In this document: positions 23,698 to 31,987 of the stretch, piece by piece
How the letters are laid out: each line of letters begins with the position of its first letter
How positions within the stretch are numbered: the stretch's first letter is position 1
NCBI GenBank assembly: GCA_036381235.1
Contig: DASVDE010000017.1
Coordinates: 1-64,000 of the forward strand
Reading direction: 5' to 3'
From: DASVDE01 sp036381235
Lineage (GTDB): Bacteria > Actinomycetota > Thermoleophilia > Solirubrobacterales > 70-9
Length of the DNA stretch: 64,000 nucleotides
Notes under the pieces: generated by a model
The model's database searches: none
What the model was told of the DNA's origin: nothing
Seen by the model: only the letters and a program-made list of their open reading frames with translations
Translations under genes and position numbers: made by a program

Positions 23698-25938
23698 TCA
23701 TTTTGCGGCGGCCTTCGCTCGTTTCCGTTTCCGGGTCGCAGTCGCGGTCTTGTCCACGGAGCCGTCCGGCGGCGGCTGTTTCGCCATCGCCTCCTTGGCG
23801 GCTTTCGCCGCCTCGCGCTCGGCGCGGCGTTTCTTCATCTCCTGCATCGACTCGCACTCGTCGTTGAGGCAGAGGTTCCAGGGACGACCCCGAAACGGGA
23901 CGACTTTGAGCCGTGGGGTCTCACCGCAAACCGAGCAGCGGTCCTCGAGTTTGAAGACGTCGCCGCGCTGGGGAAGAGGGAAGGTCTGATCGCAGGACTC
24001 GGGATCGTCCGCGGTCCAGCCCGAGCAGCCGACGAACCGTTTGCCCGATTTTTTGGCGCGGATGATGCGCAGCATGTGAGGGGAGCCGTCCTCCTTCTTG
24101 CGCCCCGCCTCTTCGCAGACCTTGCACGGGCCGAGGATCCGGTCCTGGTCCATCCCCGCCCAGACGACCTTGGCCAGGTCCTCTTTGGTCTCGTCGATCT
24201 CCGACCAGGTCTTGTGGAGGAGGTCGCGGCTCTCGCCCACAACCTCGCCCTTCGACATCTCCCCCTGGGCGATGCGATCCATCTCCGCCTCGAGCTGGGC
24301 GGTCATCTCCGGCGTCGCCATCCCCGGCACGTATTTCTTGAAGGCCTCATACAGGGCGATCCCGGTCTCCGAGGGGATCGGCGGGTTCGAGTAGACGTAG
24401 CCGCGGTCGAAGAGCTTCTGGATGATGTCTGCGCGAGTGGCTTTGGTGCCGAGGTTGCGCTCCTCCATCAGCTCGATCAGTTTCGCTTGCGAGATCCGTC
24501 CCGGCGGCTGGGTCTCCTTGTCGACGATCCAGGGGTCGCCGTCGAGCTCGATCGTCTGGCCCTCCTGCAGTGCCGGGATCTCCTCGTCGGAGGAGCGGGC
24601 GTATGTGTAGATGCCGGCATAGCCAGGGTCGACGACGACCGAGCCGCGTACGAAGTAGGTCTCCGAGCCGGCCTCGATGTCGGCCCGGGTCGACTCGGTG
24701 ATCATCGGCGGGCTGAAGGTGGCGAGGAAGCGGCGCACGACCAGCTCGTAGACGCGGCGCTTGGGGCCCTCGAGGGCGCCCGGGTGGATCGCCTGGGTCG
24801 GGTAGATCGGCGGGTGGTCGGTGGTCTCTTTCTTGCCGCGGGTCGGGGTCAGCGGGCCGTCGAGTAGACCGGAAGCGGCGGAGAACTCCTTGATCCGCAC
24901 CAGCGAGGAGACCAGCTCGTGCAGCGGCAGCGAGGACGGGTAGACCGTGTTGTCGGTGCGCGGGTAGGAGATGAAGCCGTCCATGTAGAGGTCCTCGGCG
25001 ATCCGCATCGCGCTGGCCGGGGTGATGCCGAGGCGGCTGGAGGCGTCGGTGCTGAAGGCGGTCGTGTTGTAGGGCGTCGGCGGCTTGCGAGTGTTCTTGC
25101 GCGCGGTCACCGACTTGACCGTGCCGGGACTCGAAGTCCCGGCGGCCGCCGCGTCGACCTCGGCCCGTTCCCAGAATTTGTCGACGCTGTGGTGGGCCTC
25201 GAAGGCGCCGTCGGGATGCTGGAACTTGGCGAACAGCTCCCAGAAGGGTTTGGCGACGTGGGCTCGCCGCTCCATCTCGCGCTCGACGATCAATCCGAGG
25301 GTGGGGCTCTGGACGCGGCCGACCGAGAGGAAGTTGGAGCCGAAGCGGCGGGTCGCGAGAGAGACGGCACGGGTAAGGGTGGCCCCCCACAGCAGATCGA
25401 TGTCCTGGCGGGCGGCGCCGGCGTTGGCGAGCGGATAGGAGAGCTCGTCGAGGTTGGAGAAGGCTCGCTCGATCTCCTCTTTGGTGAGAGCGGAGTAGCG
25501 GGCGCGCTTGATCCTCAGCGTGCCGCGGTCAACGTCGTCCCGCGAGCCGAGGTCGGGGTTGGCGTCGAGCATCTCCTCCAGCGCCTCGAGGCCGATCAGC
25601 TCACCCTCGCGATCGAAGTCGGTGGCGATCACGAGCTCGTCGGCCCCTTTGGCCATTTTCTTGATCGCTTTGACGACGTTTTTGTCGGTCGGCTCCTTGA
25701 TCAGCTTGGCGTCGATCAGATCGTGCAGGTCGGTCTTCTGCCAGTTGGAGTAGCCCTCCGGGAAGGAGGGGCCGAGCACGTGGCCCTTGAGGCCGATCGT
25801 CATCTGCTCGCTGCCGTCGGCGTCGGTCCACGTGTAGAAGGGGACTTTGTAGGTTTTGTCCGCCTTCGCCTCGTTGCGGCCAAGGATCTCGGCGATCTTC
25901 TTGGCGCTGTTGTTCTTCTCGGTGACGATCAACCGCAT
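23698..25938 (-). CDS. topA: DNA topoisomerase I, archaeal-type (type IA)
   Basis: Relaxes negative supercoils by breaking one strand through a tyrosine. The 746-residue protein starts MRLIVTEKNNSAKKIAEIL and has IATDFDREGELIGLEAL, not the bacterial VESPAKAKTI and DPDREGEAI versions. FSNLDELSYPLANAGAARQD, LWGATLTRAVSLA and PPGRISQAKLIELMEERNL also follow the archaeal TopA pattern. The catalytic tyrosine lies in GFISYPRTDNTVYP. The C-terminus has cysteine-rich zinc motifs (CKVCEE, CSGW, CSVCGE, CLNDEC) and a lysine/alanine-rich tail. A short hairpin at 25124-25142 falls in a variable loop. Acquisition from archaea is inferred. Confidence 0.94.
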   Translation of the reverse strand: MRLIVTEKNNSAKKIAEILGRNEAKADKTYKVPFYTWTDADGSEQMTIGLKGHVLGPSFPEGYSNWQKTDLHDLIDAKLIKEPTDKNVVKAIKKMAKGADELVIATDFDREGELIGLEALEEMLDANPDLGSRDDVDRGTLRIKRARYSALTKEEIERAFSNLDELSYPLANAGAARQDIDLLWGATLTRAVSLATRRFGSNFLSVGRVQSPTLGLIVEREMERRAHVAKPFWELFAKFQHPDGAFEAHHSVDKFWERAEVDAAAAGTSSPGTVKSVTARKNTRKPPTPYNTTAFSTDASSRLGITPASAMRIAEDLYMDGFISYPRTDNTVYPSSLPLHELVSSLVRIKEFSAASGLLDGPLTPTRGKKETTDHPPIYPTQAIHPGALEGPKRRVYELVVRRFLATFSPPMITESTRADIEAGSETYFVRGSVVVDPGYAGIYTYARSSDEEIPALQEGQTIELDGDPWIVDKETQPPGRISQAKLIELMEERNLGTKATRADIIQKLFDRGYVYSNPPIPSETGIALYEAFKKYVPGMATPEMTAQLEAEMDRIAQGEMSKGEVVGESRDLLHKTWSEIDETKEDLAKVVWAGMDQDRILGPCKVCEEAGRKKEDGSPHMLRIIRAKKSGKRFVGCSGWTADDPESCDQTFPLPQRGDVFKLEDRCSVCGETPRLKVVPFRGRPWNLCLNDECESMQEMKKRRAEREAAKAAKEAMAKQPPPDGSVDKTATATRKRKRAKAAAK
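25124..25142. repeat. Short hairpin inside topA
   Basis: CCGGGACT-CGA-AGTCCCGG is a perfect 8-bp hairpin in the stretch of topA encoding the low-conservation linker AAAAGTSSPGTVKSV. It may be chance in GC-rich DNA, or a remnant of the palindrome insertions seen in nuo genes. Confidence 0.4.
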
Positions 25939-25988
25939 GGGTCGGCGAGGGTAGCAGGGGGCTTGGGCGACCCCGCCCGGCCCACGCG

Positions 25989-26011
25989 CGCCGATCCCCT
26001 TAGGATCGGCG
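25989..26011. promoter_or_regulatory. Hairpin just before the epimerase start codon
   Basis: CGCCGATCC and GGATCGGCG form a perfect 9-bp stem with loop CCTTA, ending five bases before ATG 26017. In RNA it would occupy the position of the ribosome-binding site, where no purine-rich sequence is otherwise visible. Confidence 0.45.
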
Positions 26012-26016
26012 ACCTA

Positions 26017-26949
26017 ATGAAGTGCTTGGTCACGGGCGGCGCGGGATTCATCGGGTCCAACCTGGTCGACGCCCTGTTGGCGCGGGGAGACGAGGTGACA
26101 GTCGTCGACGACCTCTCGACGGGGCGCCGTGAGAACCTCGATGGAGCGCTGACCAGGGGCGCCCGACTGGTCGAGCTGGACATCCGCGAGGCGGATGCGC
26201 TGGAGGCGTTGGTCACCGAGGAGAGACCCGAGGTCGTCTTCCACCTGGCCGCCCAGATCGACGTCCGCAAGTCGATTGCCGACCCAGCCTTCGACGCCTC
26301 GATCAACGTCGGCGGGACCGCCAACGTGCTGGAGGCGGCACGGGTGGCGGGGACGAGGCGCATCGTCTTCGTCTCCACCGGCGGGGCGATCTACGGCGAG
26401 GGCGAGGGACAGGAGCTGCCGCTCGACGAAGGCGCGCCGATCGCGCCGCTCTCGGCCTACGGCCAGAGCAAGTTCTCCGGCGAGGGGTACCTGGCGCTAT
26501 ACGAGCGCCTCTACGGCCTCTCGGGAGTGAGCCTGCGACTCGGCAACGTCTACGGCCCGCGGCAGGACCCACTCGGCGAGGCGGGGGTGATCGCGATCTT
26601 CTGCGGACGTCTTCAGGCCGGGGAGCGGCCCACGGTGTTCGGCGACGGCAAACAGACCCGTGACTACATATACGTGGGCGACGTGGTGGCCGCGGCGCTG
26701 GCGGCATCCAAATCCGAGGCGAGCGGCCCGATCAACGTAGGCACCGGAATCGAGACGGACGTTCTGGAGCTGGCCGCCCGTCTGGGCGAGCTGGGCGGAA
26801 CCGAAGATTTCGAGCCCGAGCTCGCCCCGCCACGCACCGGCGAGGTGCAGCGGATCGCGATCGACCCGACCCGTGCCGAGCGAGAGCTTGGCTGGCGCGC
26901 GGAGGTCGGTCTCGAAGAGGGCCTCCGCCTGACGTTGGACTCCCTCTAA
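26017..26949 (+). CDS. NAD-dependent sugar-nucleotide epimerase (GalE-like extended SDR)
   Basis: A 310-residue extended short-chain dehydrogenase. Seen: TGGAGFIGSNLVDALL (NAD-binding glycine motif), VDDLSTGRRENL, HLAAQIDVRKSI, the catalytic serine in VSTGGAIYGEG and YGQSKFSGEGY (YxxxK), then NVYGPRQDP and QTRDYIYVGDV. These fit UDP-glucose/UDP-glucuronate 4-epimerases; the exact sugar is undetermined. ATG 26017 follows a hairpin. It precedes a siroheme-pathway gene in the same direction without an obvious functional link. Confidence 0.88.
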   Translation: MKCLVTGGAGFIGSNLVDALLARGDEVTVVDDLSTGRRENLDGALTRGARLVELDIREADALEALVTEERPEVVFHLAAQIDVRKSIADPAFDASINVGGTANVLEAARVAGTRRIVFVSTGGAIYGEGEGQELPLDEGAPIAPLSAYGQSKFSGEGYLALYERLYGLSGVSLRLGNVYGPRQDPLGEAGVIAIFCGRLQAGERPTVFGDGKQTRDYIYVGDVVAAALAASKSEASGPINVGTGIETDVLELAARLGELGGTEDFEPELAPPRTGEVQRIAIDPTRAERELGWRAEVGLEEGLRLTLDSL

Positions 26950-27043
26950 CCTTCGTTCGGTTATGCCCGCTCAGGCCTACGCAGGCAAGGAATGCGTTTG
27001 CCAGCTCCGCAAGGGGATCTGCGATCAGTCGTGCGTGCGCGAC

Positions 27044-27709
27044 ATGCTGGAGACGCCCTTCTACATCGCCTGCTTGAAGCTGAAGGGGCGCCGCTGCCTG
27101 GTGATCGGAGGCGGCGACATCGGCCTCGAGAAGGTCGAGGGGCTGCTCGCCTGTGACGCCGACGTAACGCTGATCGCCCCGGTCGCCCATCCCGAGCTGG
27201 AGGAGCTGGCCGCGGAGGGGTCGATCGAATGGGAGAAGCGCGCCTACGCCGGCGCCGCCGACCTCGAGGGGGCCTTCATGGCGATCGCCGCCACCGACGA
27301 CAGCGAGGTCAACATCGGCGTCTACGACGACGCCGAGAGGCGGGCGATGCTGGTCAACGTCGTCGACGTGCCACCGCTGTGCAACTTCATCCTGCCGGCG
27401 ATCGTGCGCAGCGGGCCGCTGGCGATCGCGATCTCGACCGCCGGCGCCTCCCCCGCCCTGGCGAAGCGGATGAAGCGCGAGGTCTCCGAGCTGTTCGGCG
27501 AGGAATACGCGCGCCTGGCGGTGATCCTCAACGACGCCCGCGGCTGGGCCAAGGCGACGCTGCCCACCTACCAGGACCGCAAGGAGTTCTTCGAGGGGAT
27601 CGTCAACGGCGACCCCGACCCGGTCGAGCTGATCCGCGAGGGCCGCGAGGTCGAGTTGATTGCGCTGATCGAGGCGGCCAAAGAGCGCGCAGCCGCGGCG
27701 CTGGCGTGA
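27044..27709 (+). CDS. Precorrin-2 dehydrogenase / sirohydrochlorin ferrochelatase-like (CysG N-terminal type)
   Basis: A 221-residue protein of the Met8/CysG-N family that oxidises precorrin-2 with NAD in siroheme or cobalamin synthesis. Seen: FYIACLKLKGRRCLVIGGGDIGLEKVEGLL (N-terminal Rossmann motif in two parts), VTLIAPVAHPELEEL, AATDDSEVNIGVYDDAE, VVDVPPLCNFILPAIV and ISTAGASPALAKRMKRE. ATG 27044 (MLETPFYIA) matches the usual family start; an in-frame ATG at 26963 would add a 27-residue cysteine-rich leader. The B12-dependent ribonucleotide reductase nearby makes a corrinoid link plausible but unproven. Confidence 0.87.
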   Translation: MLETPFYIACLKLKGRRCLVIGGGDIGLEKVEGLLACDADVTLIAPVAHPELEELAAEGSIEWEKRAYAGAADLEGAFMAIAATDDSEVNIGVYDDAERRAMLVNVVDVPPLCNFILPAIVRSGPLAIAISTAGASPALAKRMKREVSELFGEEYARLAVILNDARGWAKATLPTYQDRKEFFEGIVNGDPDPVELIREGREVELIALIEAAKERAAAALA

Positions 27710-27717
27710 GCCGGCGC

Positions 27718-27884
27718 TAGATGGTTGATTCCACGGCCGTGTGTGGCCGGGGATGGGCGTGGTCAAGCAGATCAAGGACGCAGGGCGCAGCCTTTGGTGG
27801 TGCCAAAGGCAAGCCCGAGGACGCAGAGATGCGTAGCGCCACGCACGTCATTCGGGTGTGCGGGGTCGTGGAATCAACCATCTA
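27718..27884. mobile_element. 167-bp MITE-like element or structured RNA with 18-bp terminal inverted repeats
   Basis: TAGATGGTTGATTCCACG (27718-27735) and CGTGGAATCAACCATCTA (27867-27884) are perfect 18-bp inverted repeats. Between them lie an inner hairpin GCCTTTGG-TGGTG-CCAAAGGC (27790-27810) and two direct copies of GGACGCAG (27776, 27819). No open frame or transposase is present. It fills the convergent gap between the siroheme gene and the DUF4189 gene, and its right end supplies the DUF4189 stop codon. A non-autonomous transposable element, a structured RNA, or a large bidirectional terminator are all possible. Confidence 0.6.
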
Positions 27885-28247
27885 ACTGAGCCCGCTGAAA
27901 ACCCAGGCCACGCTGCGCGCCGACGAGTCGTTTGCCCTATTGCGCGCGTTGCGGAAGGCGCGGCTCTTGCTGGTCCCGATGCCCGAGATGTAAATGCCGT
28001 TCTTCTTCTGCACCACCGCGCCGTAGCCGTTGAAGACCCAGAGGGCGGATTTGCAGTGGTTGGTGCCGCATTCGTTGCGGGCGTGGAGCTTGGCCTTGGC
28101 TGCCGTCGGCTCGCCGCGGGAGTAGCCGATCTTGCCGGTTGTGGGATCGATCGCGATCGATCCCCATGAGGCCTGGGCGGCGGCGGGCGCGGCCAATGCG
28201 CCGGTGACGATCAGAGCGCAGAGAATCGACAGAGCTCGACGGGACAC
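27882..28247 (-). CDS. Secreted DUF4189 domain protein
   Basis: A 121-residue exported protein. GTG 28247 gives a signal peptide (MSRRALSILCALIVTGALAAPAAAQA) and then a compact domain beginning WGSIAIDPTTGKIGYSRGEPT, with A-rich helix ending NECG, NHCKSALWVFNGYGAV and a final AFRNARNRA helix. This is the DUF4189 pattern, seen in many secreted actinobacterial proteins of unknown role. The longer frame starting at 28277 runs into a palindromic repeat and is not favoured. The stop codon lies inside the right inverted repeat of the neighbouring element. Confidence 0.75.
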   Translation of the reverse strand: MSRRALSILCALIVTGALAAPAAAQASWGSIAIDPTTGKIGYSRGEPTAAKAKLHARNECGTNHCKSALWVFNGYGAVVQKKNGIYISGIGTSKSRAFRNARNRANDSSARSVAWVFSGLS

Positions 28248-28263
28248 AGCACCACTTCTACAA

Positions 28264-28312
28264 GACGAGACGTGCATTTACCACCCCAGAGGGGGTCAAT
28301 GCACTTCTCGTC
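28264..28312. repeat. Palindromic element, CACCCCAG class, copy 1 (intergenic)
   Basis: Arms GACGAGACGTGCATT (28264-28278) and AATGCACTTCTCGTC (28298-28312) pair at 14 of 15 positions around a 19-base loop containing CACCCCAG. The loop matches those of the elements at 45563, 52206 (reverse) and 52928. It lies between the hemolysin III stop and the start of the DUF4189 gene, where it could also end transcription of the former. Confidence 0.75.
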
Positions 28313-28314
28313 AC

Positions 28315-29034
28315 TCAGGCCGCCGGCAGGGCGAAGAACGCGACTGCCGAGAAGTGGGCGACGGCGGCGGCGATCACGAGCAGGTGGAAGACCTCGTGAT
28401 AGCCGAAGACGCGGGGGTTGGGGTCCGGGCGCTGAGTGGCATAAACGATGGCCCCGGCCGTGTAGAGGAGGCCCCCGGCGGCGACCAGCAGGGTTCCCGT
28501 CACGCCCATCTCCTCCCACAGCCCCGGGAAGGCGATGATCGCCACCCACCCCAGGGACATGTAGATGAGCGCCGCGACCCATTTCGGATGCTCGATCCAG
28601 ATCATCTCGACGATCGCGCCGGCGATCGCGCCGATCCAGACGACGGCGAGGACCGCGTCGGCGAGTGGGCCGCTCAGGACGAGCAGGGCGAACGGGGTGT
28701 AGGTCCCCGCGATCAGGAAGAAGATCATCGAGTGGTCCAACCGGCGCATCCAGAGGCGCACATTGGGCCGCTTCCAGTTGACCCGGTGGTAGAGGGCGCT
28801 TGTACCGAGCAGGGCGGAGAGGCTGACGGCGTATATGGCGACCGCGACGGTCGCCGTCGGGCTGTCGGCGGCGACGATCAGCCCGGCGCCGAGGAATAGC
28901 GAGACGAAGAAGGCCCACTCGTGGGAGACGCCGCGCAGCTTCGGCTTTACCGCGGCGATCGCCTCGCTTGCAACTTCCTTTGCAGATTCCGCCTTCGCGG
29001 CGGCCCTTGCCCGCATCATCGCCTTTGTCACCAT
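28315..29034 (-). CDS. Hemolysin III / PAQR-family membrane protein
   Basis: A 239-residue protein with seven predicted helices of the YqfA/hemolysin III (PAQR-like) family. Seen: the SALYHRVNW motif after TM2, RLDHSMIFFLIAGTYTPFALL, and VFGYHEVFHLLVIAAAVAHF near the C-terminus; these supply the serine, aspartate and histidines that in PAQR proteins form a metal-dependent hydrolase-like site. ATG 29034 is chosen over the longer frame because it leads into a short cytoplasmic segment before TM1. True haemolytic activity should not be assumed. Divergent from nrdJ. Confidence 0.85.
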   Translation of the reverse strand: MVTKAMMRARAAAKAESAKEVASEAIAAVKPKLRGVSHEWAFFVSLFLGAGLIVAADSPTATVAVAIYAVSLSALLGTSALYHRVNWKRPNVRLWMRRLDHSMIFFLIAGTYTPFALLVLSGPLADAVLAVVWIGAIAGAIVEMIWIEHPKWVAALIYMSLGWVAIIAFPGLWEEMGVTGTLLVAAGGLLYTAGAIVYATQRPDPNPRVFGYHEVFHLLVIAAAVAHFSAVAFFALPAA

Positions 29035-29151
29035 AGAGGGATAAGGGCGTGAAATCTGCGGCGTTTGCGGAATTGGCCGTCGCAAAGTCTGTCCGACTGG
29101 TCGACGATCCTGGGCAGCTCCCCCTTTAAAGCCCCCGAGAGGAGAAGTTCG

Positions 29152-31980
29152 ATGTCCCAGACCGCCACCAGCGCTCCGAAAAACGGTCTCAAGGGCCTCG
29201 CCATCGAACGCCGCTTCTCCTCTCCGGGGAAGCATCCCTTCGACGAGATCGAGTGGGAGACACGCGACGCGGTGATCGGCAACCCCGAGAGCCCGGCCTT
29301 CGAGCAGCGCGGGGTCGAGTTCCCGAAGAGCTGGTCCCAGAACGCGACCAACATCGTCGCCCAGAAGTACTTCCGCGGACAACTGGGGAGCGAAAGTCGC
29401 GAGCGCTCGGTCAAACAGATGATCGGCAGGGTCGCGGGGACGATCGCCGACTGGGGGCGCGACGGGGGCTACTTCGCCGGCGATGAGGACGCCGAGGCCT
29501 TCGAGGCGGAGCTGACCTCGATCCTGCTCAACCAGAAGGCGGCCTTCAACTCGCCGGTCTGGTTCAACGTCGGCTTCGAGGAGCGCCCGCAGTGCTCGGC
29601 CTGCTTCATCTTGAGCGTCGAGGACAACATGGAGTCGATCCTCGACTGGAACACCAAGGAGGGCAAGATCTTCCGCGGCGGCTCGGGCTCGGGAATCAAC
29701 CTCTCAAACATCCGCGGCTCGATGGAGCCGCTGAAGAAGGGCGGCACCGCCAGCGGGCCGGTCAGCTTCATGCGCGGCGCCGACTCCTGGGCGGGAACGA
29801 TCAAGTCCGGCGGCAAGACGCGGCGGGCGGCGAAGATGGTCGTGCTGGACATCGACCACCCCGATGTCGAGCACTTCATCTGGTGCAAGGCCGACGAGGA
29901 GAAGAAGGCGGCGGCGCTGCGCGACGCCGGCTTCGACATGTCGATCGACGGCGAGGGCTTCACCTCGATCCAGTACCAGAACGCCAACAACTCGGTGCGG
30001 GTGACCGACGAGTTCATGGAGGCTGTCGAGGCGGGTGAGGACTGGAGCCTGACGGCCCGCACCACCGGCGAGGCGGTGAAGACGCTGCCGGCGCGCGATC
30101 TGATGAACCAGATCGCCGACGCCGCCTGGCGCTGCGCCGACCCCGGAGTCCAGTACGACTCGATCATCAACCGCTGGCACACCTGCCCGGAATCGGGGCG
30201 AATCAACGCCTCCAATCCCTGCAGCGAGTACATGCATGTCGATGACTCGGCCTGCAACCTGGCCTCGCTCAACCTGATGAAATTCCGCCGCGAGGACGGC
30301 TCGTTCGACGTCGAGGACTTCGAGCATGCGGTCGACATCGTCTTCCTCGCGCAGGAGATCGTCGTCGGCTACTCGAGCTACCCGACCGAGGAGATCGGCA
30401 CCAACGCCAACGCCTTCCGCCAGCTCGGCCTCGGCTACGCCAACCTCGGCGCCCTGCTGATGTCCGACGGGCTTCCCTACGACTCCGACGAGGGCCGCAA
30501 CGTCGCCGCGGCAATCACGGCGCTGATGACCGGCCGCGCCTACCGCCAGTCGGCGCTGATCGCAGCCGGGGCGACCGGTCCCTACGACGAGTACGAGCGC
30601 AACCGCGAGCCCCACAACGGGGTGATGCGGATGCACCGCGACGCCTCATATGACATCGACTCGACCGGGATCAAGGGCGACCTGCTGGAGGCGGCGCAGC
30701 GTTCTTGGGACGAAGCGGTCGAGCTGGGCGAAGAGCACGGCTACCGCAACGCGCAGGCGACGGTGCTGGCGCCGACCGGGACGATCAGCTTCCTGATGGA
30801 CTGCGACACGACCGGGATCGAGCCCGACTTCTCGCTGGTCAAGTTCAAGGAGCTGGTCGGCGGCGGGCAGATGACGATCGTCAACCGCTCGGTACCGCTG
30901 GCGCTGCGCACGCTCGGCTACGCCGAGCCCCAGGTCGAGCAGATCGATGCCCACATCGCCGAGAACGCGACGATCATCGGCGCACCGGGGCTGAAGGAGG
31001 AGCACCTGCCGGTCTTCGACGTCGCCGTCGGCGAGCGAGCGATCTCCCACACCGGCCACATCGACATGATGGCCGCGACCCAACCGTTCATCAGCGGCGC
31101 AATCTCCAAGACGGTCAACCTGCCGCAGTCGGCGACGGTCGAGGACATCGCCGACGCCTACACGCGCGGCTGGAAGGGCGGGCTGAAGGCGCTGGCGATC
31201 TACCGCGACGGATCGAAGACCGCCCAGGCGCTGCGCACCGACGCGCAGGAGGAGAAGAAGGCCGAGGTGGAGGTTGTCGCGGCGCCGCCGGAGCGCAAGC
31301 GGATGCCGCGCGAGCGCGAGTCGATCACCCATAAGTTCTCGATCGCCGGCCACGAGGGCTACATCACCGCCGGCAAATACGAGGACGGCTCGGTCGGAGA
31401 GATCTTCCTCACCGACATCGGCAAGGAGGGGTCTACGATGCGGGGGCTGCTCAACGCCTTCGCCACCGCGATCTCGATCGGCCTCCAGTACGGCGTCCCG
31501 CTCGACGTCTTCGTGCGGAAGTTCAGCTACATGCGCTTCGAGCCGGAGGGAATCACCCAGAACCCGGAGATCCCCTTCGCCAAATCGATGCCCGACTACA
31601 TCATGCGCTGGCTGGCGAGCCGCTTCATCGAGGATATCGACGAGCTTGAGGATCTCGGCATCCTCACCAAGGAGGTGCGGGCAAAGCGCGAGGCGGAGAC
31701 AAGCCAGCTGGGCCTTGGCATCGAGACCGGCGGCACGGCGGGACCGTCCAATGGCGGCAACGGCCACGCCAAGCCCGGCAACGGCGCCGAGAAGGCCAAG
31801 GCAAGCGGCGGCGAGTCGATCCCTCCCACCGCGGCCCTCACCGACACCCCGCCGGTCGTTCCGGCCAAGATGTCAGGCTTGGACCTCGGCCCCGCCTGCG
31901 AACAATGCGGCGGCATGATGCAGCGCACGGGCTCCTGCTACACGTGCTCGTCGTGCGGCAACAACACCGGCTGCGGCTGA
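29152..31980 (+). CDS. nrdJ: Vitamin B12-dependent ribonucleotide reductase (class II)
   Basis: Reduces ribonucleotides to deoxyribonucleotides using adenosylcobalamin, independent of oxygen. The 942-residue protein has ECSACFILSVEDNM-type early cysteine (QCSACFILSVEDNMESIL), the active-site segment NPCSEYMHVDDSACNLASLNL, TGTISFLMDCDTTGIEPDFSL, a SITHKFSIAGHEGYI C-terminal domain, and a final zinc-ribbon tail with CEQCGGMM, CYTCSSCGNNTGCG. ATG 29152 has GAGAGGAG upstream. The 117-base leader contains no recognisable cobalamin riboswitch. It is not linked to nrdR here. Confidence 0.96.
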   Translation: MSQTATSAPKNGLKGLAIERRFSSPGKHPFDEIEWETRDAVIGNPESPAFEQRGVEFPKSWSQNATNIVAQKYFRGQLGSESRERSVKQMIGRVAGTIADWGRDGGYFAGDEDAEAFEAELTSILLNQKAAFNSPVWFNVGFEERPQCSACFILSVEDNMESILDWNTKEGKIFRGGSGSGINLSNIRGSMEPLKKGGTASGPVSFMRGADSWAGTIKSGGKTRRAAKMVVLDIDHPDVEHFIWCKADEEKKAAALRDAGFDMSIDGEGFTSIQYQNANNSVRVTDEFMEAVEAGEDWSLTARTTGEAVKTLPARDLMNQIADAAWRCADPGVQYDSIINRWHTCPESGRINASNPCSEYMHVDDSACNLASLNLMKFRREDGSFDVEDFEHAVDIVFLAQEIVVGYSSYPTEEIGTNANAFRQLGLGYANLGALLMSDGLPYDSDEGRNVAAAITALMTGRAYRQSALIAAGATGPYDEYERNREPHNGVMRMHRDASYDIDSTGIKGDLLEAAQRSWDEAVELGEEHGYRNAQATVLAPTGTISFLMDCDTTGIEPDFSLVKFKELVGGGQMTIVNRSVPLALRTLGYAEPQVEQIDAHIAENATIIGAPGLKEEHLPVFDVAVGERAISHTGHIDMMAATQPFISGAISKTVNLPQSATVEDIADAYTRGWKGGLKALAIYRDGSKTAQALRTDAQEEKKAEVEVVAAPPERKRMPRERESITHKFSIAGHEGYITAGKYEDGSVGEIFLTDIGKEGSTMRGLLNAFATAISIGLQYGVPLDVFVRKFSYMRFEPEGITQNPEIPFAKSMPDYIMRWLASRFIEDIDELEDLGILTKEVRAKREAETSQLGLGIETGGTAGPSNGGNGHAKPGNGAEKAKASGGESIPPTAALTDTPPVVPAKMSGLDLGPACEQCGGMMQRTGSCYTCSSCGNNTGCG

Positions 31981-31987
31981 TCTGCCT

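Noticed and set aside
28248..28277. Start of the DUF4189 protein at 28277
   Set aside because: This longer start would place coding sequence in the palindromic repeat and put a cysteine-containing leader before the signal peptide; GTG 28247 gives a normal export signal.
28547..28554. CACCCCAG in the hemolysin III gene as another palindrome core
   Set aside because: No inverted arms flank it and it encodes a membrane helix that fits the family; background occurrence.
29035..29151. Possible cobalamin riboswitch before nrdJ
   Set aside because: The leader is only 117 bases and lacks the B12-box and the GCCACTG-type core expected of cobalamin riboswitches; only a weak TTTGCG/CGCAAA repeat is present.
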